From Pratylenchus scribneri (Eukaryota > Nematoda > Chromadorea > Rhabditida > Pratylenchidae), in contig JAQSEB010000201.1 of the NCBI GenBank assembly GCA_030063045.1, positions 1 through 64,000 of the forward strand: a stretch of 64,000 bases of DNA. The letters are read 5' to 3'. Positions within the stretch are counted from its first letter, which is position 1. The number at the start of each line of letters is the position of its first letter. Of this stretch, positions 13,001 to 24,200 are shown one piece after another. Both the position numbers and the translations under genes were made by a program. The notes under the pieces were generated by a model. It was given only the letters and a program-made list of their open reading frames with translations, did no database searches and had not been told where the DNA came from.

Positions 13001-13927
13001 TATTATTTTAAGAATTTACCTGAATTTTTGAGGGAATATTTTCTCGTGTATTTTGGGCGATATTTTCTTCCACAATTGGCATTCCAATTGGAATTGGATT
13101 CGATTGGCTAATTTCACTATAAAATAATTAAAAAATATTTTTAAAATTAAAATAATTAAATAAATAAATATCTCCAAAATATTGATAAAATATTGACAAA
13201 AACATCAAAATAAAAATATGACGAAATATAAAAAAAAGAATTTTTCATAAAAAACCTTATTTATAGATATCTTTATTTTAAAAAATTTTTCCCGAAAAAA
13301 TTTTTGGTTTCAAAAATTTTCCAAAAATTTATTTATTCTCCCAAATTTTTTCTCCTTTTAAAATTATGTTAATTTTAAGATATTGTTGATAAAAAAATGG
13401 TAAAATATTTATAAAATGTCGAAATATTTATAAATATTTTTATATTGACAATAATCCATAACATTGAAAATATTGAAAAATTCCCCCAGTTCAAAAAATT
13501 CTTCACAAACATACTTTATTTTGTTCAATTTTCATTAGCAATTGTTTAGAAAAAATATATTTAAAAAAATATAAATCCGCACTCTATTTAAAATTATTGA
13601 AATAAAAAATAGAATAAAATTTATAATAAATTAAAAAAATGTAAGTAACAACTTGAAATGTGGGTTTGGCAAGGAGAGGATTGGCACTTCTCCAGTGGCC
13701 AACAAAAATGTGGATGACCCAACACAATTTGGCATTCCCTTCATTGTTGACTGTAGATTGGCCCCATTTCCATTGGCCATTGCCATCATCATTGACTCTG
13801 ATGATTGTTTCGGTAGATGGAATTGTTGGCCGCCCATAATCGACATTGGAATTGGCATTGTGGCTTGCAGTAAATTATCGGATGAAATTTGCGTAAAATC
13901 CATTGGAAATGAAGAGGATGAAGACAT
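10048..13927 (-). CDS. basic helix-loop-helix transcription factor, 248 aa
   Basis: Five exons, all phases verified (747 nt): 13927-13653, 13116-13020, 12974-12794, 10289-10250 and 10201-10048 (stop TAA). The N-terminal half is Ser/Met/Gln-rich and low-complexity. The basic region is VERRNARERNR (about residues 174-184). Helix 1 follows as VHTVNQAFHILKRMIPSL, with a loop containing SKNTKRVSKLK and helix 2 ILRACIQYVYQLLEMM. Conserved basic-region Glu and Arg residues and the helix hydrophobics are present, so DNA binding through an E-box as a dimer is expected. It looks like a tissue-specific (class II) bHLH factor; I cannot assign an orthologue. The intron between exons 3 and 4 has a GC donor (CGAG|GCATGC) and an ordinary CAG acceptor. 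It splits the basic region from helix 1 and spans 2.5 kb of repeats. Confidence 0.93.
10305..10350. repeat. GC-rich hairpin beside a bHLH splice acceptor
   Basis: A 46-bp near-palindrome: AACTAGCT...ACGCGCGC, a short loop, then CGCGCGCGT...AGCTAGTT. It is strikingly GC-rich for this region and begins 15 bases upstream of the acceptor of bHLH exon 4 (minus strand), where a branch point would be expected. Confidence 0.7.
10480..11510. repeat. pyrimidine-rich degenerate minisatellite
   Basis: About 1 kb of imperfect repeats built from CATTCATCCCTCTCATCCTCC-like words (C, T and A only on the + strand). Open frames here are by-products of the composition. It lies inside the GC-AG intron of the bHLH gene, so the transcript carries the GA-rich complement. 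Confidence 0.85.
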
Positions 13928-16900
13928 TTTGGGATAAATTGTTTATGAAAAATTGGATTTCTATAATAAAAAATATTTATAAAATATCCATAGATCGTAT
14001 TGATTATCGATATAGGAAAATACGGTTTTTAAATGGATTTTATTATGGAAACATATATCAATATCAGTTTAAATATAGGATTTCAATATGTTATGTTTCA
14101 TATTGATAAAATAGACAGTAGATGATATTGCCGTAAAACCTCTTTTAATACCCCACTCCACCCTCAAATAATCCTCTTCGATTTTGAGGACGCGTAGCTT
14201 CTAATTTGACCAAAAATTGTTGATTTTCGACATTATTTTTGTAAGTTTAATCATTCCGTTGTATATTACTCTTTTTGGATGGAATGTAAAAAATATAAGA
14301 AGTTTTATAAATCTACAATAATTTTTAAATTGGCAAAACGTAGAATTGATTTCAAGGAAAATGAATTTTATGTTAACATGAGCTAATGAAAAAGAATTTG
14401 GTAGCGGCAGCAGGTGTCAATGCCAAAATCTCCTATTTTCATTGGAAAGTTGGAATTTTTTATTAATTAAGAGAAAAAGTTGGCCTCCATCTTAAGAAAA
14501 TAACACTGATGAGAAACAAATTAATTATTACTTTAGGGCTTTAGGCTAATATTGCCTTTTAATTAAAATTTAAATTAATTAATCTTTTTAATATTTGAAT
14601 GTTTTTTTAATTTATTAGTTCATTTTTGATATTTACTTTTTAAAAAATAATTTAAAATACTGTATTAAATAAATGCATTTGATATTTTTACAAATTTTTC
14701 GAATTATTATATTAATTACATATTATAATTAATATAATAATTTTGATAAACATTTTTTAAATTTTATTTAAAAATTTCACAATTTTTTTCTTCAAATTTA
14801 CCAAAAAATTGATAAAAAAAAATTCAGACGGACATCATCAATTATGGCGGTAAAAAGCAACAAAAACATATAGTCAAAAAAGGATGGATGGCAATGGCAC
14901 ACAAATAGACTGGCCAAAAAATATAAAGGCATGATTGATTCGAAGGAACGGCGGCATTTGACGTCATTAGAGGAATGTAGAGTTGACAAAAAAAGAAAAA
15001 ATAATGAATATTTACTTTGTCAAATGGTGGAATGGGATCAAAAATTTATTACAATTTTCAAAAAGTAATGCCTTATTAATAGGAGTAAAAACAACTCATT
15101 CAGTAATGCTCAAATTTTTAAATTTTCTGGCCATATTTTATGCGCATTGGCCAACTCGATTATCATTTTATTTAGAATTTTAAAATTTGAAAGTGTCAAT
15201 AAAATTCAAATTATAGGAATTTAATATTTTTAAAAATATTACCTTATTTTTTAAATTTTTCTTGCTCTTTTCAAAAAAAGGACTTCCCTTTGGCCATTTA
15301 TCCGCTATGCCTTCCGGCTTTTCCCCTTCTCCTTAAAAGCAGCAACTTGGGTTCGATTTTTGCTGTCCTCCTACTTCTCTTCTTGTTGTCGTCAAAAAGC
15401 GGTGTGCCAGTGAGGTCGATTTCCTCCTTTTTGTCCATTCCCAACCACCAATGGGTCCCAATGGAATTTTGTGCTTGTTCCCCTTTTCGACTCACTTTGC
15501 GCCCCTTCCTTCTTTTCGGTTATTTTCCAATGCTTTTCCTCCTTTCGGCACTCTTTTATGGCAAAATGCCGGACTCAAATGGGTGGGGAAACTCACTTTA
15601 CCCTCTTTCCATCCACAGCTGACTGTTTTGGGAAATGGAAAGAAAAGGTGCACAGTTATCCGTTTCAATGGCTTGAAAAATTCCTTATAATAATTTACCG
15701 AATTTTTGCGACAAAATTTCTGCCCTTGCGTTCAATCATTTTTCCTTATAAACATTTACGGAATAAAAATGTTTATTTTTTGACCAAAAAAGCAATCAAT
15801 AATTTTGTAAATTTTATTAAAAATAAATTAATTATATCCATTTTTGCATTGTTTTTTTTCCTTTTAAGACTTAATTAAAACGTTTTCCACGGAGGATCCC
15901 CAGGCAAAATATATTAGATTTTTTATTCACAAAAAGGCAATGATGCCCAAAAATTAAAGGAAATGACCATCGATTAAATTAATTAAAAGAACTAGAATTC
16001 TATTTCTTTTTCTCTCCATATATTAACATTAACATCACAAATTTTCCGACTTTTAAAAATAATTTTTTTTATTCAAAAAGCTAAAAATTTCACCATAAAC
16101 CATTTTTTGAAAAAATTGAAAAATAAAAAAAATTGTTTTGGATTTTAGCTAAATTTCATTTTAAATGCAAAAATATAAATAATAAATATTTTAATTAATT
16201 TCTTCATATTTAATATCGAAAATCACTCATGCCGAAAGTGCTTTCCATCATGAAATTTAATCCTTTAATTGACTTCCGTCAATTTTTCCAATATTTTACA
16301 GATTAAAATCTCACTTTGGTCCCAAATGTTAAGCAAAAATGCAATAATTTTATTCCATTGCCCAATATTCTTTCTAAATATCCCAAGGGAATTTTCTCCA
16401 ATTTTTTATTTCAATTTCATTAAAATTTTTCAATAAATTTCTAAATTTGTTTTTCAATTTTTTGTAGAGTGGATTTAAGATTTTTTGGTTATTCTAAATT
16501 TGGTGGATTCTCACAATTTTCGACATCATTTAAAAATAATTTATGAAAGTTAATTATTTTGGATTGGTCCCAGGGTGTCCCAATTGCCGCGAAAATGCGG
16601 CATTTGCCGCATTTTCGAACCCCTCGCCGCATTTTTTCCGCATTTTTTACTTTTGCCGCATTTTGCCGCAATTTCGCAATTTTTACTGAAATCGCTTAAA
16701 ATTTCATAAATTTGCTTTGAATTATTTTTGAAATAATTTTTTAATTTATTTGTTTAAAAAAAATGACAAAAAAGGCTTCATTTTTATCTCTAATTTAATT
16801 ATATTGTACAGATTTTATTTCCTTTACTGCCTTCTGAGCTGCTGATTTCCGCATCTTTTCCAATTGTTCTATTAACCAATTGTTGGTTTGTTAAGCATAA

Positions 16901-18242
16901 TTTAAGTATAGGAAGTCCATCCTTTATCTATAAACTTTTCATTTCACTAATAGATTCGAAAATTTTCACAAGACATTTATATTTAGAACAGATATTCCAA
17001 TCAGTGGGGTGACCCAATTGCCGTATTTTTCCGCATTTTTTACTTTTTCCATGGGCATTTTTGAATGAATTTTTTTCACAACGGCCAATTTTATATAAAA
17101 TTTTTCACTCTGCAACAATTTTTTAAGCTAAAATTTTTCGCTGCGCGGCATTTTTGTTGAAAAAAGGCAATAGGAAAATATTTCGAATAATTTTAAAATG
17201 AATTCTTAGCGAATTTTAAGCTTTTTTAAAAAATGCCGCATTTTCGCCGCATTTTTGATACTTTTTGACTAATTTTTGCCGCATTTTTTATGCCCAATGC
17301 CGCATTTTCGGTCAAATGAATGGGTCACCCTGATTGGTCCATAAAAAGAATCAAATAGCCTCATCAATTAAATATTCAAAACAATCAGTGCAATTTAATT
17401 TTTTTAAAAATATTTTTAGACAATTTTAATTCATATTGTTGCTATTACTGTTATTTAAATTTGAAATTTAAATTTTTAGATTAATTTTTCTATATTAAAA
17501 GTCAAAACATTAAAATATTAAAAATGAAATTAAAAATAAAATTGCTGATTTCTTCAATATCTAAATTTAATAATTTTTTATATATTTTAGATTTATTCCA
17601 TTTTTACACACATAGAAAATTGCTCAAATTTGTCTAAAATTTGGAATTTGTCAGAATATTAAATTTCAACTATGAATAATTTTGACTTCATTTTTGCTAC
17701 TAATTTTCACTGAATATTTCCAAGGACACAAAATATTTGCAATTCCCATCAACATTTTTTGTCCTTTTGCCAAATTCTCATAAACAAAAGCATCAAGGAA
17801 AAATTTTTCTCAAACCAATTTTTGGAAGACAATCGTCCATAGAAACCAAAAAGAAGGAACTACGCAAAAATGAATGAATGAAAGAAAGGAAGGAAATTGG
17901 CCACCTAGGAATCTTTTTTTACAGAATGACGCTCAAACCATGTTGAAAATGTGAGTGAATTTTAAAAAAGAATTCTCTTTTTTAAAATTATTGGAAAATG
18001 GAAACCATTAGATAGAAAAACTCCACATTTAGATTCTTTAAATTTTTTCTGGATGTTGAAAATTATTTATTTCCTTATTTATTTTAATATTTTAAAAGAT
18101 GAAAAAATATTTTTATATTTTAATTTATTTTAATTTAATTTAATTTTTTTAAATCATTTTATTTTAAAATCTTTTTAAAAAATTTTTCCAGTTAATTTAA
18201 ATCGAATTGCTTTATCGTCAAAAAGTCAATTTTGCCCAAAAA
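13928..18242. other. gene-poor region upstream of two divergent genes
   Basis: AT-rich DNA upstream of the bHLH gene (-) and the Cys-loop receptor (+). It holds one hAT-like element (16571-17332). At 15280-15640 a less AT-rich island has open frames on both strands: a 65-codon minus frame at 15298-15495 containing GTHWWLGMDKKEEIDLTG and a 110-codon plus frame at 15290-15622. Neither has an ATG and a convincing splice context, so no gene is called. Near 14827 a short + frame (TDIINYGGKKQQKHIVKKGW) follows a TTCAG but ends quickly. Confidence 0.4.
16571..17332. mobile_element. hAT-like non-autonomous element with CAGGGTG termini
   Basis: The termini CAGGGTGTCCCAATTGCC (left) and GAATGGGTCACCCTG (right) are inverted. 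They are flanked by an exact 8-bp duplication, ATTGGTCC, at 16563-16570 and 17333-17340. An 8-bp duplication with CAG-initial ends is typical of hAT elements. The interior is rich in GCCGCATTTT words and contains a second internal CAGTGGGGTGACCCAATTGCC end near 17002, suggesting a composite or partly duplicated element. No transposase frame is present. The same family interrupts an exon at 60806-61638. Confidence 0.8.
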
Positions 18243-21200
18243 ATGCTGTTTAAAATATGTCCCGAATTAATGCTCATTTTGAATGCAATTTTATGGCTTC
18301 ATACTGCCCAAGTTAATGGTAAGTAAAAATTATTTAATTTAAAGACATCAAATTTGAAATATTTGCGCAGCTTTTACTTCGGGCCGAAAGAAAAGTCAAC
18401 AAAAGAAGACAGCGGCGGATGCATTGAATGGCCTGGACTTTGGTCGAAATGCGCAACAAATTGATGATGGGGATGAGCGAGAATTGGATGGATATTTGGC
18501 CGCGGACGATCCAAACAGCAGATTGATGGAGAGAATCAGGCAAAAAATTGAATTTTAAACTTATTTAAATTTGATAAATTTTTAATTATGACAGAAATTC
18601 ATGTATTTTTCCAATTAAATTAATTTCTCTAAAAATATTTTTAGAAGGTTGACTCGACCATATAGGCGACCTGTCAAACATTCCAATGACACAATTGAAG
18701 TGCATGTTCGCTCGAGTCTATATCAGATTGTGGATTTGGTATGGGTAAAAAAATTTAAATTATATTACTAATCAAAATATAATAAAAAATTAATAATTTT
18801 AGTTAAATGAAAAATTTTTTTAAATATTTTTAGGACCAACGAAATAATTTGGCCACACTTTCGGCCTATTTTGACGTCCATTGGACGGATGCATTTTTGC
18901 CCTGGAATAGTAGCGATTTTGAAGGCATCACATTCACGTTCATTCCATTGCGATGGGTCAGCTACAAATTTATTTAAAAATATATTATAATTTTTTGCAG
19001 ATTTGGCGGCCTGAATTTTATCTCTATCATAGGTAGATTATTTTATTATTTATTTTTCAAATTTGGTTCAAATTTATAAAATTGATAGAAAATCAATTCA
19101 TTAAATTTTGGTAATTTTGCATTCGAATAATATATACCAAAAATGCTATTTAGTCCCCACTCTATAATCTATATAATAATACCCCACCCCGGAATTTTGA
19201 GGACCCAATGCTCCGGGCATAGTGAATTTAAAAATTTTTTATGTATTTTCTTATTTCCCTAAAGCTTTATAAAATTAGCTAAAATTTATTCAAAAATATT
19301 CACAAATTAAGGAATTAGATTACTAAATTTTCCATTTTTTGAGAGGTTGAAAAATAATATTCCTTCCCATCCCAACTATATGTTTTCAATACGGAGAAAA
19401 TTTGAGGAATTAAAAATCATATACGATATGCCATCGTTGTTCCAATCATATTTATCCAGAGGTTATCTTTAAAAATAGGTCACCGACATTTTTAGATGTG
19501 ATGTGACCCATAACTATCTATTAAAATTAAAAATGAAGGCACTTTTTTTCATGCTAATCATCTAATAAATAATTTCAAAAATATGTTTTTGGATTAAAAT
19601 GAAAGCAAACAAATCGAATTTTTAATTCCTGCAAAGCTAATTTTTATAAAAAAACCAGTGGGGCAGAGCCCCACTGGTTTAAGGCATGCTTCCGTTGTGG
19701 AAAAAGCGCGGGGCGCTTTATAAGGACCCCAGTAAGGTTTTTATGGACAATTCGCAAGGATCGCTCCGCTCGCCCTGTATTTTTCAATTTTTTAAACTGG
19801 TTTAAGCTTATATCTCGAAACCGGTTTGGTTTCACAACTCGCGCAATATACCATTGGATTCGTCTCATCGAGCTCTACAACTTTGCTTTTTACCGCGCAC
19901 TTCTATCTCAACTCGCAAAAAAGTTAGAAACCTATTTCATACTCGCGCACCTAAAATAGGAAATTTCCCGGATTTTTTTCGGTACTTAGACTTCGAGATA
20001 GACCCCCAAACCTATATATCATTTTGTAGCTAATACTCTAACTTAGGAGCGGTTTTTAGTTTCAAGTCGATTGAGGTCCAAGGAAAAAAATTTTACCTGG
20101 GCAAACCGGTTTTTAAACCGGTTTCGGCCCAAACCCAAACCCCAATCAAAAAACGCGTATTTTTCCTGGATGCGCATTGAAAAGTTGCCCCTAGAATGTG
20201 CAAGTCCCAAAACCTAAAAATCCTTAGAAAAAGAGCCTTAATTTTTTTTGTGCAAATGTCGAAACGGATTATATATATATAACCAGTGGGGCAGAGCCCC
20301 ACTGGTTTAAGGCATGCTTCCGTTGCGGAAAAAGCGCGGGGCGCTTTAAGGTACCCCAGTAAGGTTTTTATGGACAATTCGCAAGGATCGCTCCCGCTCG
20401 CCCTGTATTTTTCAATTTTTTAAACCGGTTTAAGCTTATATCTCGAAACCGGTTTGGTTTCACAACTCGCGCAATATACCATTGGATTCGTCTCATCGAG
20501 CTCTACAACTTTGCTTTTTACCGCGCACTTCTATCTCAACTCGCAAAAAAGTTAGAAACCTATTTCATACTCGCGCACCTAAAATAGGAAATTTCCCGGA
20601 TTTTTTTCGGTACTTAGACTTCGAGATAGACCCCCAAACCTATATATCATTTTATAGCTAATACTCTAACTTAGGAGCGGTTTTTAGTTTCAAGTCGATT
20701 GAGGTCCAAGGAAAAAAGTTTTACCAGGACAAACCGGTTTTTAAACCGGTTTCGGCCCAAACCCAAACCCCTATCAAAAAACGCGTATTTTTCCTGGATG
20801 CGCATTGAAAAGTTGCCCCTAGAATGTGCAAGTCCCAAAACCTAAAAATCCTTAGAAAAAGAGCCTTAATTTTTTTTGTGCAAATGTCGAAACGGATTAT
20901 ATATATATAAAACCAGTGGGGCAGAGCCCCACTGGTTTAAGGCATGCTTCCGTTGCGGAAAAAGCGCGGGGCGCTTTATAAGGTACCCCAGTAAGGTTTT
21001 TATGGACAATTCGCAAGGATCGCTCCGCTCGTCCTGTATTTTTTAATTTTTTAAACCGGTTTAAGCTTATATCTCGAAACCGGTTTAAGCTAACGCTCCA
21101 CGCAATATACCATTGGATTCGTCTCGTCGAGTTCTACAATTTTGCTTTTTACCGCGCAGCTCTATCTCAACTCTCAAAAAAGTTATAGAGGAATATATTA

Positions 21201-24200
21201 CTCGCGCACCTAAAGTAGGAAATTTTGTGTATTTTTTTCGGTACTTAGACTTCGTGACAGACCCCCCAACCTATATATCATTTTGTAGCTAAGACTCCAA
21301 CTTAGGTATCTGTCGAGGCCGATTTTTGATTTAGGCCTTTTAAAAAAAGTTTTACCAGGACAAACCGGTTTTTAAACCGGTTTCGACCCAAATCCAAACC
21401 CCAATCAAAAAACGTATAGTTTTCCTGAATGCGCGCTGAAAAGTTGCCCCTAGAATGTGCAACTCCCAAATCGAAAAAATCCCTATAAAAAGAGCCTTAA
21501 TTTTTTTTGTGCAAAAGTCAAAAGCATCTTTCTAGTATATAAAATTATGCTAATAATATTTATTTATTTAAAAAATATTTTTTAAAAAAAATATAAATAA
21601 AATATACACAATTTTCATTGATTTATAAAAAAATTAATTTTATATAATTTTTATAAAGCATCCAAGGCAAAACACCTGACTATGATCCGAGTGCAATGGT
21701 TGAAGTGAGAAATGATGGAATGGTTCGACTTTTTGTGCCGATCACTTCTCGGGCACTTTGTCCCATCAATGGTGTGGCACTTTTTAAAAAATTTTTTTTT
21801 TAAATTTATTTTTTAGTGAAATATTTTCCGTACGACACACAAAATTGCACATTTTTGGTGGGCCATAATTTATTTATTAAAATTTTAAATAATATTTATT
21901 AAAAATTATTGTGGAAAATAACAAATTGAAAAATGGGCATAAAAATAAATGGAAAAAAATTGAATTAATAAAATTGGAATTATGTTATTGTGAAGGCGAT
22001 TTGCATTGTTTTTTGATATATTGGAAGAATTGCTGCCAATTGGATTTGTTCCATTCAAAATATTTGCATCTGAAATTTGAATAAATTAAAATTAAAAAAA
22101 AATTTATTTTAATTAAAATTTTTAAAAAATGAAAAATTTAATTGAAAAAGAAAGTTCTTTCTTATCAAATATTTTTTTTAAAAATGAGAAAAATGGATCA
22201 ATTAAAAATTCAAGACTAAATTTTATTATCGATCGCTCAATTTTTCAGTGAAATTTATATTCCAAATTATTTATTTCCATTATTTGAAATTCAATGCAAT
22301 GTTTAGTCAATATTCACTACTTTGTTGTTGTTGTCCATTTGCTCCCAAAAATGTTGTGCCAATGCTCTTTGTAGTCGTCGTCATTAATTGTGGGATGGAA
22401 TCGGCCAATTTGTGGCATTTTGGTTCAGCGGAAAACAACTGAAAATTAAAATATTTTAAATTATCTTTCAGATTAATTATTTAATCAAAAATTAATAATT
22501 TATCTTTATTTTTTTTCTAATTTTTTAAAAATTTATTTTTCCATGCCAATTTTTGCCCAACTTTTTCTTCATTTTCCTTATTCCATCATATTCTCACCTT
22601 CTCATGCACAACAATATTTGTTGTCCAGCATAATTTTCCCTCGCGCATTCCACATCCTCTAATGGTGGCCGCTGTGCCCGGCACCCGGCAAACACTATGC
22701 CCTGGGGATGCCGTACAAAGTGCATCAAGCACACGCAATTCCCGTAATTCTCGCATTTTTCGGTCCTTATCCAACCAGAAATGGATAGTCTTAATGAGGA
22801 ATTATCAAAATTATAATTAAAAATTTAATTTAAAAATTTTATAAATTTTTTTTATATAAATTATTTTATTTTTCCTTTCTTTTTTTTCTAAAAATCAAAG
22901 TTTTATATTACCGGTTCACTTCTCTCGCATAATGGTTCCACATCAACGCCCATTTCATATTGTTTAAAGGCTGGATCTAGTCGCGCAATTCCAATTACCT
23001 TAATAAAAATAATTAAAAAAATTTTTCTTTCCATCAGCAAAATTTTAATTATAAAAATATTATTAATATAAATCAAAAATTCAAAATATGTTTTAATACC
23101 CCGGGCTGAAGGCCATTTTCCCCAGTCAAATTGAATTCCAAATGAATTGGTTGAATCGGTGAACCGGTGTCTACCAAAAAACGTCTCGACTCTTCGTAGG
23201 CAAACGGCGATTGCTTTCCATACTGATTTTTGAAAGTTTTTATTTTAGAATTTTTGATTTTACCGAATATTGGACGGCATATAATCGACCTTTTTCCAAT
23301 TTGTCCAAAACAAATTCTTCGCCATGTTTATTTGTGCTGAAAATATTTTCAATTAAATTAATATTGAATGGTTTTATTGATAAAAAAAATGGAAAATATT
23401 TTCTATGAGATTTTAAAATAAATTCTAAATTTAAGAATGACATTTTTACAATTATTATTTTATTTAATTAATGCTTCGAAAATTCCAAAAAAAAAATAAT
23501 TATTTAATTTTTAAATTTTTTTGCCTTTAAAATTTTAATAATATTTTATTTATTATTTTTATTAACTAAATTAATTCAAAAATAAAATTATTTCATTTTA
23601 AATTAATTTCAAAATTAATTTTAAATTATTTTAAAAATTTGGAGAAAATTTAATTAAATTAATAAAAAATAAATATTCTTTTTTCTAATTTTTGTCTTCC
23701 TTACTTGAATGTTTTATAGCGAATTGTCAAATTGTCAGCCATTTTCGGCTCCGGCACCACGATAGCCGTCAATTGAACATAGGCATCATTTTCATTGGCA
23801 TTCGCTTCTTCTTTGGATGCTTCACTGCTGCTTGTTTCATCTTTAATTAAATATTTTGTTTTTTATTTTTTTATAATTTTAAATTTTTTTACTTCCTTGT
23901 GGTTCACTGTAATCCGTAAAGATGATTAAATCGTTGTTCGGTGCCAATTTATAGCCCAAATAATTGCGCAGAATTGCTGTTGCGGTTATCTTTAAAAAAT
24001 AAAATTTTTTAATTTTTTTGCTGCTTTTTCTTAAAAATATAATTTTATAGTTAATAAAAATTAATTAATTTTTTAGAGGAAATATATTGATTTACTAAAT
24101 TATTATGCAAATTATCCTAAAATTATAATTATATTTCATTAATAAATAAATTTTTGGTGAATTTTTCTTGTTTACTGCTTCAATTTCCTGGCAATTGTGT

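Noticed and set aside
15290..15690. Possible secreted protein on + or basic protein on -
   Set aside because: Neither frame has an ATG start with supporting splice sites, and the frames contradict each other. Left as an unresolved less AT-rich island.
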